A stretch of 35,276 nt of DNA from assembly GCA_016874845.1 (NCBI GenBank), contig VGSZ01000021.1, forward strand, positions 1 through 35,276. Direction: 5' to 3'. How positions within the stretch are numbered: the first letter of the stretch is position 1; each line of letters begins with the position of its first letter. Below are positions 5,811-14,488 of this stretch, piece after piece. The notes under the pieces were generated by a model that ran no database searches, was not told the DNA's origin, and worked only from the letters and a program-made list of their open reading frames with translations. This stretch comes from Deltaproteobacteria bacterium (GTDB lineage: Bacteria > Myxococcota > UBA727 > VGSZ01). Made by a program: the position numbers and the translations under genes.

Positions 5811-8624
5811 ATGGCCCACCCAAGGTTCCGCGTGCACATTGTCGCTGTCACGCTCGCGCTGGGGGGCGCTCTCGGGCCCGCGTGCGCGGCGGCGCCGCCC
5901 ACTGCCTCGACGACGCCCACGACCGCGATGACGACGACCGCCTTAGTCGCGCCGCCCCTCGCCGTCGTCGAGCCCGACGGCGGTCGCCTGCCGCGCGACG
6001 TCACGCCGGTCGCCCAGGTCATCGACCTCGACGTCGATCCGCGCCAGAAGCGCTTCGCGGGCGCCGTCGCCATCGACGTCGTGCTGGCGGCGCCGCGGCG
6101 CACGATCTGGCTGCACGCGCGCGATCTCGTCGTCGATACCGCCACCGTCACCGCCGCCGGGGTGACGCAGCCGGCGCGCTTCGCGGTGGTCGACGTGCAG
6201 GACGGCATCGCGCGCCTCGACGTCGACCAGACCGTGCCCGCCGGGCCGGCCCGGCTGTCGCTCGCGTTCCGCGCCGCCGTCCGCGACGACCTCGAGGGGC
6301 TCTACGGCGTGAGGGCCCCGGGCCCCGACGGGGTCGTCGACGCCTACGTCTTCAGCCAGTTCGAGGCGCTGGCGGCGCGCGAGGCGTTCCCCTGCTTCGA
6401 CGAGCCGGGCTGGAAGATCCCGTTCTTGCTCAGCGTCACGCACCCGGCCGCCGACGACGCCCACGCGAACACGCTGCGGACGCAGCGCGAGACGCTGGCC
6501 GACGGCCGCGTGCGCGATCGCTTCGCGCCGACGGCGCCGCTGCCGACGTACCTGCTCGCCTTCGTCATCGGCCCCGTCGACGTCGTCGTCGGCGAGACGC
6601 TGCCGCCGTCGACGCTGCGCGCGCGTCCGGTGCCGCTGCGGGCGATCACCGTGCGGGGGCGCGGGGCGCAGACGAGGAAGGCGCTGGCCGACACGGCGCG
6701 GGTGCTGGAGCAGCAGGAGCAGCTGTTCGCGATCGGCTACCCCTACGACAAGCTCGACATCGTCGCCGTCCCCGACTTTGGCGCCGGGGCGATGGAGAAC
6801 GCCGGGCTGGTCACGTTTCGCGACACGCTGCTGTTCGTCGACGACGCGAGCCCCATCGGTCAGCAGAAGGGGTCGCTGTCGACCATCGCCCACGAGCTCG
6901 CGCACCAGTGGTTCGGCAACCTGGTGACGATGGCGTGGTGGGACGACCTGTGGCTGAACGAGGCGTTCGCCTCGTGGTTCGAGGCGCGCACGCTGCAGCG
7001 CCTGCGCCCCGATTTCGACACCGCCCTCGACCTGCGCGATGAGGCAGCGTGGGTGATGGGCGAGGACTCCCTCGTGTCGGCCCGCCGCATCCGTGAGCCG
7101 ATCAGGAACCGCGGCGACATCGAAGCCGCCTTCGACGGCATCACGTACAGCAAGGGCGCGGCGGTCATCGCGATGTTTGAAGAGTACATCGATCAACAGA
7201 CAAAGCCGGGCACGTTCCTGTCGGGTGTCACGCGGTACCTCAACGACCACCGCTTCGGCTCGGGCACCACCGCCGACTTCCTGGCTGCTATCTCGCAGGT
7301 CGCCGGCTTCGACATCGCGCCCGCGTTCTCGACGTTCCTCGACCAGCCCGGCGTGCCCTTGGTGCACGCGAGCTGCGCGGTCAACGAGAAGACGGGGGCG
7401 CCGGCGACGGTCTACGTCAGCAGCGAGCGCTTCCTGCCCGTGGGCAGCGCGGGTGACAAAAGCAAGCAATGGGATATCCCGTTGTGTGTCTCTTTCCTGT
7501 CTGGTGCACGGCCGCAGCGCCGCTGCGCGCTGCTGACCGGGGGCAGCGGGCGCATCGAGCTCGGCGAGCCGACCTGCCCGAGGGTGGTGCACCCCAACGC
7601 CGATGGCGCCGGCTACTTCCGATTCACGATGCCCGCGCCCGAGCTGCAGGCGCTGGCGAAGGCCGCGACGTCATTGTCGGCGGGCGAGCGGCTCGCCCTC
7701 GCGGGCTCGCTGCGCGGCGCGTTCACCGCGGCGACGACGTCGTTCCCGGCGGCGCGTGACGCGGCGAAGGCGCTCGCCGCCGACGTCGAGCCGTCCATCG
7801 CGCTGACCGCTGCCGGCCTGCTGCTCGCCGCGCGCGAGGAGGTGCTCACAACGGACGCCGCGCGCGCGCGCGTCGACGCCGAGCTCGTCGGCCTGTACCA
7901 GCCGGCGCTCAACAAGCTCGGGCCGCTCGACCGGCCTGCCGACACCCCGCGCGACCGTGAGCGCCGCGTCGCGCTGTTCCGCACGGTGGTCGACGCCCGG
8001 GGCGCGGCCCGCACTGTCGCTGTCGCCGCCGGCCGCGAGCTGTTTGGCGCCGGCACGACGAAGCGCATCGCGAAGGACCTGTGGCCGGTGGCGCTCGTCG
8101 CTGCCGTCGACGAAGGGCGACGCACGCGGACGCTGGACGCGGCGGGCTGGGACGCCTGGCTGGCCCGCGCGAAGCAGCAGACCGATCCGCTGCTGCGGCG
8201 GCTGCTGCTGCAGGCGTTGGCGTCGACGAAGGACCCGGCGCTCTCCGGTCGCGCCCTCGGCCTCGTGTTCGACGACGGCCTGAACGTCGCCGAGCTCGCG
8301 ACCGGGATCTTCGCCCAGGCCGGACAGCGCGAGACTCGCGCCCGCGCCTTCGCCTTCGTCACCGAGCGCTGGGACGACGTCGTCCAGCGGCTCCCCGAGG
8401 GCTGGCACCCAGAGCTCGCCAGAGCCTTCGATGGCTTCTGCGACGACGCCGACGCAGCGCGGGTCGAGGGCTTCTTCCTGCCGAGGGTGGCCACGGTGCC
8501 CGGGCTCGACCGTGCGCTGGCCCATAGCGCCGAGAGCATCCGACTGTGCGCCGCCAAGCGGCAGGCCCACGCCACCGGCATCCGCACCGCCTACCTCGAG
8601 ACGTCGGCGGCGGCGGGCCCGTAG
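5811..8624 (+). CDS. Secreted M1-family zinc aminopeptidase
   Basis: This 937-aa protein belongs to the gluzincin M1 family (aminopeptidase N/ERAP type), which removes N-terminal residues from peptides. It has an N-terminal signal sequence (hydrophobic segment about residues 9-25, ending near GPACAAA, possibly a lipobox). The N-terminal beta domain carries FPCFDEPGWKIPF, then comes the exopeptidase motif GAMEN (326-330) and the zinc site HELAHQWFGN (H361, E362, H365) with the third ligand E384 in WLNEAFASWF, spaced exactly HEXXH-X18-E. The C-terminal helical ERAP1-like domain (from about 600) is complete. The ATG at 5811 follows GGGGA. It acts in the periplasm or outside. It diverges from gatC. 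Confidence 0.95.
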   Translation: MAHPRFRVHIVAVTLALGGALGPACAAAPPTASTTPTTAMTTTALVAPPLAVVEPDGGRLPRDVTPVAQVIDLDVDPRQKRFAGAVAIDVVLAAPRRTIWLHARDLVVDTATVTAAGVTQPARFAVVDVQDGIARLDVDQTVPAGPARLSLAFRAAVRDDLEGLYGVRAPGPDGVVDAYVFSQFEALAAREAFPCFDEPGWKIPFLLSVTHPAADDAHANTLRTQRETLADGRVRDRFAPTAPLPTYLLAFVIGPVDVVVGETLPPSTLRARPVPLRAITVRGRGAQTRKALADTARVLEQQEQLFAIGYPYDKLDIVAVPDFGAGAMENAGLVTFRDTLLFVDDASPIGQQKGSLSTIAHELAHQWFGNLVTMAWWDDLWLNEAFASWFEARTLQRLRPDFDTALDLRDEAAWVMGEDSLVSARRIREPIRNRGDIEAAFDGITYSKGAAVIAMFEEYIDQQTKPGTFLSGVTRYLNDHRFGSGTTADFLAAISQVAGFDIAPAFSTFLDQPGVPLVHASCAVNEKTGAPATVYVSSERFLPVGSAGDKSKQWDIPLCVSFLSGARPQRRCALLTGGSGRIELGEPTCPRVVHPNADGAGYFRFTMPAPELQALAKAATSLSAGERLALAGSLRGAFTAATTSFPAARDAAKALAADVEPSIALTAAGLLLAAREEVLTTDAARARVDAELVGLYQPALNKLGPLDRPADTPRDRERRVALFRTVVDARGAARTVAVAAGRELFGAGTTKRIAKDLWPVALVAAVDEGRRTRTLDAAGWDAWLARAKQQTDPLLRRLLLQALASTKDPALSGRALGLVFDDGLNVAELATGIFAQAGQRETRARAFAFVTERWDDVVQRLPEGWHPELARAFDGFCDDADAARVEGFFLPRVATVPGLDRALAHSAESIRLCAAKRQAHATGIRTAYLETSAAAGP

Positions 8625-9116
8625 CCGACGACGACATCTGCTCGCGCTCCCTGTCCTCGCTGGTGCCGGAGAGGGCGGATCGGCACGCGGGTGGCTGTGG
8701 CAGCCGGACATGCCCGTCATTTCGCCGTCCGACGTCGTCTTCGCACGCTGCGCTGCGCGCTTCGGCACGGCACATGGGTGCCCGGCGCACTCCTCATCGA
8801 CCGCATTCCCAGCCGCGCTGTCGTGGCGACAGCGGCCCTCACTCGCGGCTTCGCCGCTGCCCATCCCCAATTCTGGGAGAGGGCATTCTCCCTGCTGGAT
8901 TGGCGTCAGGAAGAAGCGCTGTTGCGATCGAGCTGCTTGTCCCCCTTCCCCCAGGATTGGGGAGGGGCCAGGGCATGAGGGTCTGGTCCGGCGCAGGCGT
9001 GGCGAACATCGTCGAGACGGCACGATGACCTGGTCCCTGAGGCCGCACCCGTCCCCGATGATGCAGCGGACGCGGGGCAGGCGGTGGTTCGACACGACCG
9101 AGGCAGAGCAGACAGG
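8625..9116. other. 492-bp gene-free stretch holding a palindromic repeat
   Basis: No frame here shows coding character. The stretch holds the palindrome cluster at 8817-8967 (separate entry). The remainder contains short frames without ribosome-binding sites or recognisable products. The promoter of the malate synthase gene should lie at its right end but no clear -35/-10 pair can be picked out. Confidence 0.5.
8817..8967. repeat. Palindrome-rich, REP/MITE-like repeat element
   Basis: Four stem-loops follow one another. GCTGTCG/CGACAGC (8817-8833) has a 3-nt loop, GCGGC/GCCGC (8845-8857) has a TTC loop, and two C-run/G-run palindromes lie at 8859-8884 and 8941-8967. The last two are diverged copies of one another in opposite orientation (reverse complement of the first: CCCTCTCCCAGAATTGGGG; second: CCCCTTCCCCCAGGATTGGG), which gives the segment an inverted-repeat frame of about 110 bp. 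Such C-run/G-run palindromes are common dispersed intergenic repeats in proteobacterial genomes. No transposase is present. Confidence 0.6.
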
Positions 9117-10721
9117 ATGAGCACACACGAGGTGGCGGTGATGCAGGGCAGCACGAACAGCGAGGTCCACTTCCTTCCCAGCGCGGCGGGCGTGGCGTTG
9201 CAAGGCGAAGCGTTTCCGCCGGCGGTGCTGTCGCTGGTCGGCCGTCTCGTCGACGAATTCGGGGCGCGGCGGCAACAGCTGCTCGCGCAGCGTCAAGAGC
9301 GGCAAGCGCGCCTCGACCGGGGCGAAGAGACCCTCGACTTTCGCGCCGACACCGCGGCGATCCGTCAGGGGCAGTGGCGGGTCGCGCCCATCCCCGCGCC
9401 GCTGCTGCGTCGACAGGTCGAGATCACGGGGCCCGTCGACGCCAAGATGATCCTCAACGCGCTGAACTCCGGCGCCGACGTCTTCATGGCCGACTTCGAG
9501 GACAGCAACGCGCCGACGTGGAAGAACTGCGTCGACGGCCAGCTCGCCCTGCGCGACGCCGTCCGCGGCGAGCTGTCGTTCACCGACCCGGTGACGCGGA
9601 AGAGCTACGCGCTGGGCGACAAGCCCGCCACGCTGATGGCCCGCCCGCGCGGCCTGCACCTGCCTGAGCGTCACGTCGTCGTCGGGGGCCACCCGGCGCC
9701 GGCCCTGTTCGTCGACGCCGCCGGCTACCTGCTCCACAACGCCCGCGCCCTGCTCGACAGCGGACGCGTGCCGGCGTTGTACGTCCCCAAGCTCGAGCGA
9801 ATGGAGGAGGCTGAGCTCGTCGACGACATGCTTGCCGTCATCGAAGACGCCGTCGGCGTCCCGCGCGGCAGCGTCAAGGTCACCGTGCTCATCGAGACGT
9901 TGCCGGCCGCCTTCGAGATGCACGAGATCCTGCATGCACTGAAGTCGCGCGTCGTCGGCCTCAATTGTGGCCGGTGGGACTACATCTTCTCGTGCATCAA
10001 GCGACGACGCGCTGACAAGAGCTTCTTGTCGCCTGACCGATCTCAAATGACGATGGACAAAGGGTTTCTGCGCGCCTATTCGCAGCTCTTGATCCAGACC
10101 TGCCACCGCCGCGGCGCGTTCGCCATGGGCGGCATGAGCGCGTTCATCCCTGTGAAGAGCGATCCGGTGCAGAACGAGGCGGCGCTGGCCCGCGTGCGCG
10201 CCGACAAGGAGCGTGAGGCCCACGACGGCCATGACGGCACGTGGGTGGCGCACCCCGGCCTCGTCACCGTCGCCCGCGCGGTGTTCGCCGCCCGGCTCGG
10301 CGACAAGGACAACCAGCTCGACGTCGCCCGCGACGACGTCGTCGCCTCACGCGCCGCGCTGCTCGAGCCGCCGCCGGGCGACCGCACCGAGGCGGGACTG
10401 CGCCACAACCTGCGCGTGGGCGTCACGTATCTGGCGGCATGGCTCGACGGCAACGGCTGCGTGCCCATCGACCAGCTGATGGAGGACGCCGCCACGGCTG
10501 AGATCGCGCGCGCCCAGATCTGGCAGTGGCGACGGCACGGCGCCCTCGTCGACGGCCGCCCCCTCGACGACGCGTGGCTGCGACGGGCGCTCGACGAAGA
10601 GACCGCCGCCCTGTCGGGCCGCAGGCTCGACGAGGCCTGCGCGCTGTTCTGGCAGCTGTCCACCGCCGACACGCTGGCCGAGTTCCTCACGCTGCCCGCC
10701 TACGCGGTCCTCGAGCCGTGA
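9117..10721 (+). CDS. aceB: Malate synthase A
   Basis: This enzyme condenses glyoxylate and acetyl-CoA to malate, the second dedicated step of the glyoxylate shunt, in the cytoplasm. The product of 534 aa matches the length of malate synthase A. Diagnostic blocks are VEITGPVDAKMILNALNSGA and FMADFEDSNAPTW near residues 100-140, VLIETLPAAFEMHEI, and GLNCGRWDYIFSCIKR, which holds the active-site arginine region, plus the C-terminal MEDAATAEIARAQIWQWRRHG with the catalytic acid. The start at 9117 gives MSTHEVAVMQ; another ATG lies 24 bases downstream. A decayed isocitrate lyase gene follows, so the usual aceB-aceA pair was once present. Confidence 0.96.
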   Translation: MSTHEVAVMQGSTNSEVHFLPSAAGVALQGEAFPPAVLSLVGRLVDEFGARRQQLLAQRQERQARLDRGEETLDFRADTAAIRQGQWRVAPIPAPLLRRQVEITGPVDAKMILNALNSGADVFMADFEDSNAPTWKNCVDGQLALRDAVRGELSFTDPVTRKSYALGDKPATLMARPRGLHLPERHVVVGGHPAPALFVDAAGYLLHNARALLDSGRVPALYVPKLERMEEAELVDDMLAVIEDAVGVPRGSVKVTVLIETLPAAFEMHEILHALKSRVVGLNCGRWDYIFSCIKRRRADKSFLSPDRSQMTMDKGFLRAYSQLLIQTCHRRGAFAMGGMSAFIPVKSDPVQNEAALARVRADKEREAHDGHDGTWVAHPGLVTVARAVFAARLGDKDNQLDVARDDVVASRAALLEPPPGDRTEAGLRHNLRVGVTYLAAWLDGNGCVPIDQLMEDAATAEIARAQIWQWRRHGALVDGRPLDDAWLRRALDEETAALSGRRLDEACALFWQLSTADTLAEFLTLPAYAVLEP

Positions 10722-10776
10722 GGCGCGGCCGAAGGCGGGCTGCGCCGCCGCCGACGCGCTGAAGCTGCAAAGAGGA

Positions 10777-10787
10777 TATACTATAAT
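10777..10787 (+). promoter_or_regulatory. AT-rich -10-like element upstream of the isocitrate lyase pseudogene
   Basis: TATACT (10777-10782) overlaps TATAAT (10782-10787), a perfect -10 consensus in a locally AT-rich patch that stands out from the GC-rich surroundings. A -35 hexamer at the right distance is poor (CTGAAG). A stem-loop GCCGGGC/GCCCGGC (10825-10841) follows in what would be the 5' leader. This is probably the former aceA promoter and may still be active. Confidence 0.4.
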
Positions 10788-10857
10788 CGGCGGGTTCCGT
10801 GGGCGATCACCGTCCATACAGGGGGCCGGGCCGTGCCCGGCGAGGGCGGAGCACGTC

Positions 10858-11270
10858 ATGACGAACACCAGCCAGAGCATCCCCGAGCGCTTCGCCGGGA
10901 TCACCCGTCCGTACACCACGGCCGACGTTGATCGGCTGCGCGCGCGCTACTGGATCGAGCACACGGTGGCGCGGCCGGGGGCGCAGCGGCTGCGGGAGCC
11001 GATGCGTACCGACGGCTACGTTCCGGCGCTGGGGGCCATGACCGGGGCAACGAGGCCATGCAACGGGTCCGCGCGGGCTTGTAGACCATCGATGTCAGCG
11101 GCGGGCAGGTCGCCGCCGGCGCCAACGCCGCCGGCGCGATGTGCCCCGTTCAGTCGTTGGACCCCGTGAACTCGGTGCCCCTGCCGGTGAAGCGCACCCA
11201 CAAGGCGCTGCGGCGCGCCGACCGGCTCGGGCGTGCCGACGAGGAGCGCGCGCCCGAGCCCAGGAGTCGC
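10858..11270 (+). pseudogene. aceA: Isocitrate lyase remnant (N-terminal part, frameshift and stop)
   Basis: The first 60 or so codons (SIPERFAGITRPYTTADVDRL, RYWIEHTVARPGAQRL, GYVPALGAMTG) match the N-terminus of isocitrate lyase. After MTG at about 11046 the homology moves to another frame (NEAMQRVRAGL), meets an in-frame TAG at 11082-11084 where the family usually has Lys, and continues as VSGGQVAAGANAAGAMCP and VNSVPLPVKRTHKALRRAD to about 11225. The conserved SGWQVA has also lost its Trp. The sequence ends against the convergent PilZ gene and lacks everything from the barrel onward, including the KKCGH active site. The gene is therefore dead by frameshift, nonsense mutation and truncation. 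Confidence 0.85.
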
Positions 11271-11271
11271 G

Positions 11272-12012
11272 TCAGGCGCGCAGGGACAACGCGATCTTGT
11301 GCGCCTCGGTCTGCCCGGTGCACACCGCCTCGAGCAGCGCGTTGTCGCCCTCGCCGGGGCCGGCGAACTCGACGCCGAACCGATCTTCGCCGCCCTTGCC
11401 TTCGGCCGCCGCCGCGACCCACGCGACCTTGCCGGCGAGCGTCACCGCGCGCGCGGCCGCCTCGACGACGACCTCGACGCGCATCCCGGCGCGGACCTGC
11501 TGCGCCAGCTGACCCGTCGACTTCAGCTGCATCCCGCCCTGCGACAGGTTCACCAACGCCAGTGGTCCACCGAACGCCGTCCCATCGACGGCCAACCCGA
11601 GCCCGGTGCGCGCAAAGGTGCGCGCCGGCTCGTAGTCGTTCATCGCGAAGATCCGCGCCAACGCGTTGCCCAGCGGGCTTCGTTGTTTCGCCAGCCAGTC
11701 GCTCTCGAAGGACACGCCGATGTCGAACAGTGGTCGGCCCGTCGGGCTCGGTCGGTGGCGACACCACATGACCTGACCCTCGGCCACGAGCTCTTCGGTG
11801 TCTCCCCCAACGTCGATGATCAGGTGCAGCGGACTGCCGGCCTTGACATCGTGTTCGCTCTCAAGGCGCAGGCCTCTGGGCGAGACATCGCTGGCCTCGG
11901 CCTCGCCGGAGACGTTGTCGCCATCGTTCTTCGCCGACCAGCGCACACGCAGACGCAGGTCGATGCGCGGACCGTCGCGGCGTTCGCTGGACTTCTGAGG
12001 TGACGTCGTCAT
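11272..12012 (-). CDS. Double PilZ-domain protein (cyclic-di-GMP receptor candidate)
   Basis: This soluble 246-aa protein contains two PilZ-like barrels. The first (about residues 10-110) has an Arg-rich switch (SSERRDGPRIDLRLRVRW) and DVSPRGLRL, matching the RxxxR ... (D/N)xSxxG c-di-GMP-binding signature. The second (about 130-240) has LVNLSQGGMQL, again NxSxxG, but its RxxxR element is less obvious, so only the first may bind nucleotide. PilZ proteins of this kind couple c-di-GMP to motility or envelope output. The start is the ATG at 12012. It lies downstream of two lipoprotein genes on the same strand, 103 bp away, possibly in one transcription unit. Confidence 0.88.
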   Translation of the reverse strand: MTTSPQKSSERRDGPRIDLRLRVRWSAKNDGDNVSGEAEASDVSPRGLRLESEHDVKAGSPLHLIIDVGGDTEELVAEGQVMWCRHRPSPTGRPLFDIGVSFESDWLAKQRSPLGNALARIFAMNDYEPARTFARTGLGLAVDGTAFGGPLALVNLSQGGMQLKSTGQLAQQVRAGMRVEVVVEAAARAVTLAGKVAWVAAAAEGKGGEDRFGVEFAGPGEGDNALLEAVCTGQTEAHKIALSLRA

Positions 12013-12115
12013 CAGGCCCTCGCAATGACGCGCAGCGCACGCGCCAATCCGTTCACGCTAGCAGGCACGACCCGCAAGCCCAAGGGCGGCCGACGGGGAC
12101 CGGGTCTAGACAGGG

Positions 12116-12805
12116 TCAACGGTCAAGGTCGACGACGAGCGCGGCGTTCGCCCCGTCGATGATGACTGCCCGGCCGGCCTCGCCTGTCGACCAGGTGACG
12201 CCGTCCGCCGTCGTCGTGATCGCCGTGACGAAGTAGGTGGCGCCGAGATCGACGGGGGCATGGGTGAACACCGCGACGCCGCCCTCGCAGGCGACGTCCA
12301 CGTCGCTGACGACGGGCGCCGCGGTGCGCGCCTCGGCGTACTGCCACAACGAGGCCGAGAACGACGTCGCGCCGGCGTCGCCGCACGAGCGGCCGCCGAC
12401 CGTCAACGTGGCGCGCAGGGTGCCGCGGACGATCCGCACGTCGGCGACGGCCGGACCCGCCGTCGGCGACGGCGCCCCCGGCGCGATCCGCAGCACCGGC
12501 GCGACGCCGTGCACCACGTCGCCGTCGACCAACTCGACGAAGACGTCGGCGAAGGGACCGGTGAACAGCGTGACCGAGCCCTTGGCGCAGTCGGCGTCCG
12601 TCGGCGTCACGACGCTGGTCTCTACGTCGTCGGAGTCGGCGGTGTCGCGCGACACGGCGGTCAGGCGGGCGGTGGTGCCCGGAGACAGCGCCGGGCAGAC
12701 AGTCGCGGCGTCCGCGCCGTCGACGGTCCAGCCCACCACGGTCGAGAACGAGGGCGCGCAGCCGGCGACGGCGGCGGTGAGCAGGGCGAGGGGCAGGCGG
12801 TGCAT
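12116..12805 (-). CDS. Lipoprotein of unknown function (229 aa)
   Basis: The start MHRLPLALLTAAVAGCAP is a lipoprotein signal with lipobox AVAGC and Cys16 as the lipidated residue. The rest is a beta-rich, Asp/Val/Thr-rich domain with paired cysteines (TVCPALSPG, DADCAKGS, GRSCGDAG, VACEGG), consistent with two disulfides and an extracytoplasmic immunoglobulin-like or jelly-roll fold. No family is recognised. It follows the TPR lipoprotein gene by 77 bp on the same strand and precedes the PilZ gene. Likely location is the outer membrane, periplasmic side. Confidence 0.75.
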   Translation of the reverse strand: MHRLPLALLTAAVAGCAPSFSTVVGWTVDGADAATVCPALSPGTTARLTAVSRDTADSDDVETSVVTPTDADCAKGSVTLFTGPFADVFVELVDGDVVHGVAPVLRIAPGAPSPTAGPAVADVRIVRGTLRATLTVGGRSCGDAGATSFSASLWQYAEARTAAPVVSDVDVACEGGVAVFTHAPVDLGATYFVTAITTTADGVTWSTGEAGRAVIIDGANAALVVDLDR

Positions 12806-12882
12806 CGGGGGCTCCGGGCGGTGACTGCCGTGGTCGCCCACGCCGTCGTCGTCGTCAAGGAGCGTCGGCGCCGGCCTCGCCT

Positions 12883-14148
12883 TCAGGGGCTCATCTGGCG
12901 GGCGACGGCGACGCGCTGTTCGAGGTTGAACTGCGCGAAGTAGGCCGGGTCCTTCGTGCGGATCTGCTCCCACGACGCCACGGCGCCGGCGGGGTCGCCA
13001 GCCATCAGCTTCGCCATGCCACGGTAGTGCAGCGCCGGCATGTAGCCCGGGGCCTGGGCGATGGCCTTGTCGAAGTGGGTCATCGCCTCGTCGTTGCGGC
13101 CGGTCTGCACGAAGACGCGGGCGAGGCCGGTCAATGCCTCGGGGCTCTTGCCGTCCTGCTTCAGCGCGGCCTTCAGCTTCGTCTCGGCGGTGGCCAGATC
13201 GCGCGCGTCGAGGGCGTCCCAGCCCTCCGCTACCGCGCGCGCCAGCGGCGTGGCGTCGGCGGGCAGCTGCTCGACCCGTCGGGCCGTGTTCGACGTCGCG
13301 GCCGGCGGCGTCGCTGCGGCAGGCAGTGGTGCCGTCGGTGCCGTCGCGCCGTCGTCGTCGCCGGCCGCCACGGGCACCAGCGGCTGTGCCAGCGGTCCCT
13401 CGCCGCGCAGGCCGGCTTCGAGATCGACCAGGCCCTTCTGCACATGGTCCCGCGACGGCGAGTCGGCCGGTGCGATCTTCAGGTAGGTCTCCCACGCGCC
13501 CCTGGCCTTCTGCAGGTTCTCGCGGCTCATCCCCGGCGTCTCGGCCACGGCGGCGCCGAGCAGGAACAACGCATCCAGCACCTCGCCGCGGTCCTTCTGC
13601 TGCTCGGGGTGGTTCAGCACGAACTCGAGCTCCTCGATTGTGCGGTCGCGGTTGCCGAGGAAGAAGAAGCAGCGCGCGAGCAGGTTGCGGGCCTGCGGGT
13701 AGGTCGGCGCGAGGTCGAGGACCCGCGACAGGATCGTCGCGGCCTCGATGAACCGACGCTCGGAGAAGTACAGCTGGGCCACCGCCATCTCGCGGTCGGG
13801 GCCCGGCGCCACCGGCTTGCCGGCGCGACCGGTCTTCGTCAGGTCTTCGAGCACCGTCGTGACGCCCACGAGTGAGCGCGCGCGCTGGTCGGTGTCGAGC
13901 TCGGGCCAGTCCTTCTGCAGCCGCGCCGCCAGACCTTCGGCGGTCAGTTCGCCGTCGAGCACGTCTTCGAGCAGCGCGCGCTTCTTTTCGAGCTCGGCGT
14001 TCGACGTTGCCGACCCCCACGGCGCCGGCCCCGGCGCCCGCGTCGGGTCGGCGGCCCGCCCGACGCCGGGTGGCTCAAGGCACGAGGTGGCGAGCCACGC
14101 GGTCGCAAGCAGGACGGTCAGTCGGGCAGGGCGGAGCGAGGAGACCAT
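12883..14148 (-). CDS. TPR-repeat lipoprotein (421 aa)
   Basis: The N-terminus MVSSLRPARLTVLLATAWLATSC is a lipoprotein signal with Cys23. Tetratricopeptide repeats occupy about residues 115-230 (AVAQLYFSERRFIEAATILSRVLDLAPTYPQARNLLARCFFFLGN) and 305-420 (AEGWDALDARDLATAETKLKAALKQDGKSPEALTGLARVFVQTGR and the repeats after it), separated by an Ala/Pro/Thr-rich linker (about 255-290). TPR lipoproteins serve as scaffolds for envelope complexes; no partner can be named. It is probably the first gene of a minus-strand unit with the 229-aa lipoprotein and PilZ genes. The divergent repeat copy at 14267 lies just upstream. Confidence 0.85.
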   Translation of the reverse strand: MVSSLRPARLTVLLATAWLATSCLEPPGVGRAADPTRAPGPAPWGSATSNAELEKKRALLEDVLDGELTAEGLAARLQKDWPELDTDQRARSLVGVTTVLEDLTKTGRAGKPVAPGPDREMAVAQLYFSERRFIEAATILSRVLDLAPTYPQARNLLARCFFFLGNRDRTIEELEFVLNHPEQQKDRGEVLDALFLLGAAVAETPGMSRENLQKARGAWETYLKIAPADSPSRDHVQKGLVDLEAGLRGEGPLAQPLVPVAAGDDDGATAPTAPLPAAATPPAATSNTARRVEQLPADATPLARAVAEGWDALDARDLATAETKLKAALKQDGKSPEALTGLARVFVQTGRNDEAMTHFDKAIAQAPGYMPALHYRGMAKLMAGDPAGAVASWEQIRTKDPAYFAQFNLEQRVAVARQMSP

Positions 14149-14488
14149 CCTGCGCTCTTACGGAGCCACGACGACGTCGGCAACCGCGCCCGTGGGGCGG
14201 CGGAAGGCGAGGACGAAACGAAGCGCGGGCGCGCGGGCCCGCGACACCGAAAAAGCCCGTTGTGGCGATGAATCATGTGACCGAGGAGTAACGCTGCCGG
14301 TCAGCCGACCCCGGCGCGCCTGACGACGGGAGGTATGCGGCTCGGCTCTCTGACAGGCTCCTGAGAAATGCTGCTTGCGCGTCAACGCCTCGTTGCTGAC
14401 CCACCGTGGCGCGCCGGACTCGGTCCGGTACGCGGTCCGGCTCCCCAGCGCGCAGTGCCGGCGAAGGCACCGCATGCCGACGGTGTGG
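14149..14488. other. 340-bp intergenic stretch carrying a rearranged repeat copy
   Basis: No gene is supported here. The central part (14267-14443) is the second copy of the inverted-repeat element described at 17151-17320. The flanks should hold the promoter of the TPR lipoprotein gene (minus strand, near 14160-14260) and the 3' end signals of the LysM gene, but neither is clear. Confidence 0.5.
14267..14443. repeat. Second, rearranged copy of the inverted-repeat element
   Basis: Positions 14267-14351 match the reverse complement of the left half of the element at 17151-17240: shared blocks include GATGAATCATGTGACC, GGCGCGCC with ACGACGG, and the terminal CGGCTCTCT. Positions 14372-14443 match the right half (17241-17316) in direct orientation: CAACGCCTCGTTGCTGACCC versus CGACGCCTCGCCGCTGACCC, then GCGCGCCGGACTCGGTCCGG identical. 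Relative to the other copy the left half is flipped and 20 bp separate the halves. The copies differ at many positions, so the duplication is not recent. It has no coding capacity. Confidence 0.75.

Noticed and set aside
7671-10253. 860-codon minus-strand frame across the aminopeptidase and malate synthase genes
   Set aside because: It is antisense to two intact, clearly recognised genes and spans the repeat; its composition (RRR, GxQ, HRH) is that of GC-rich shadow frames.
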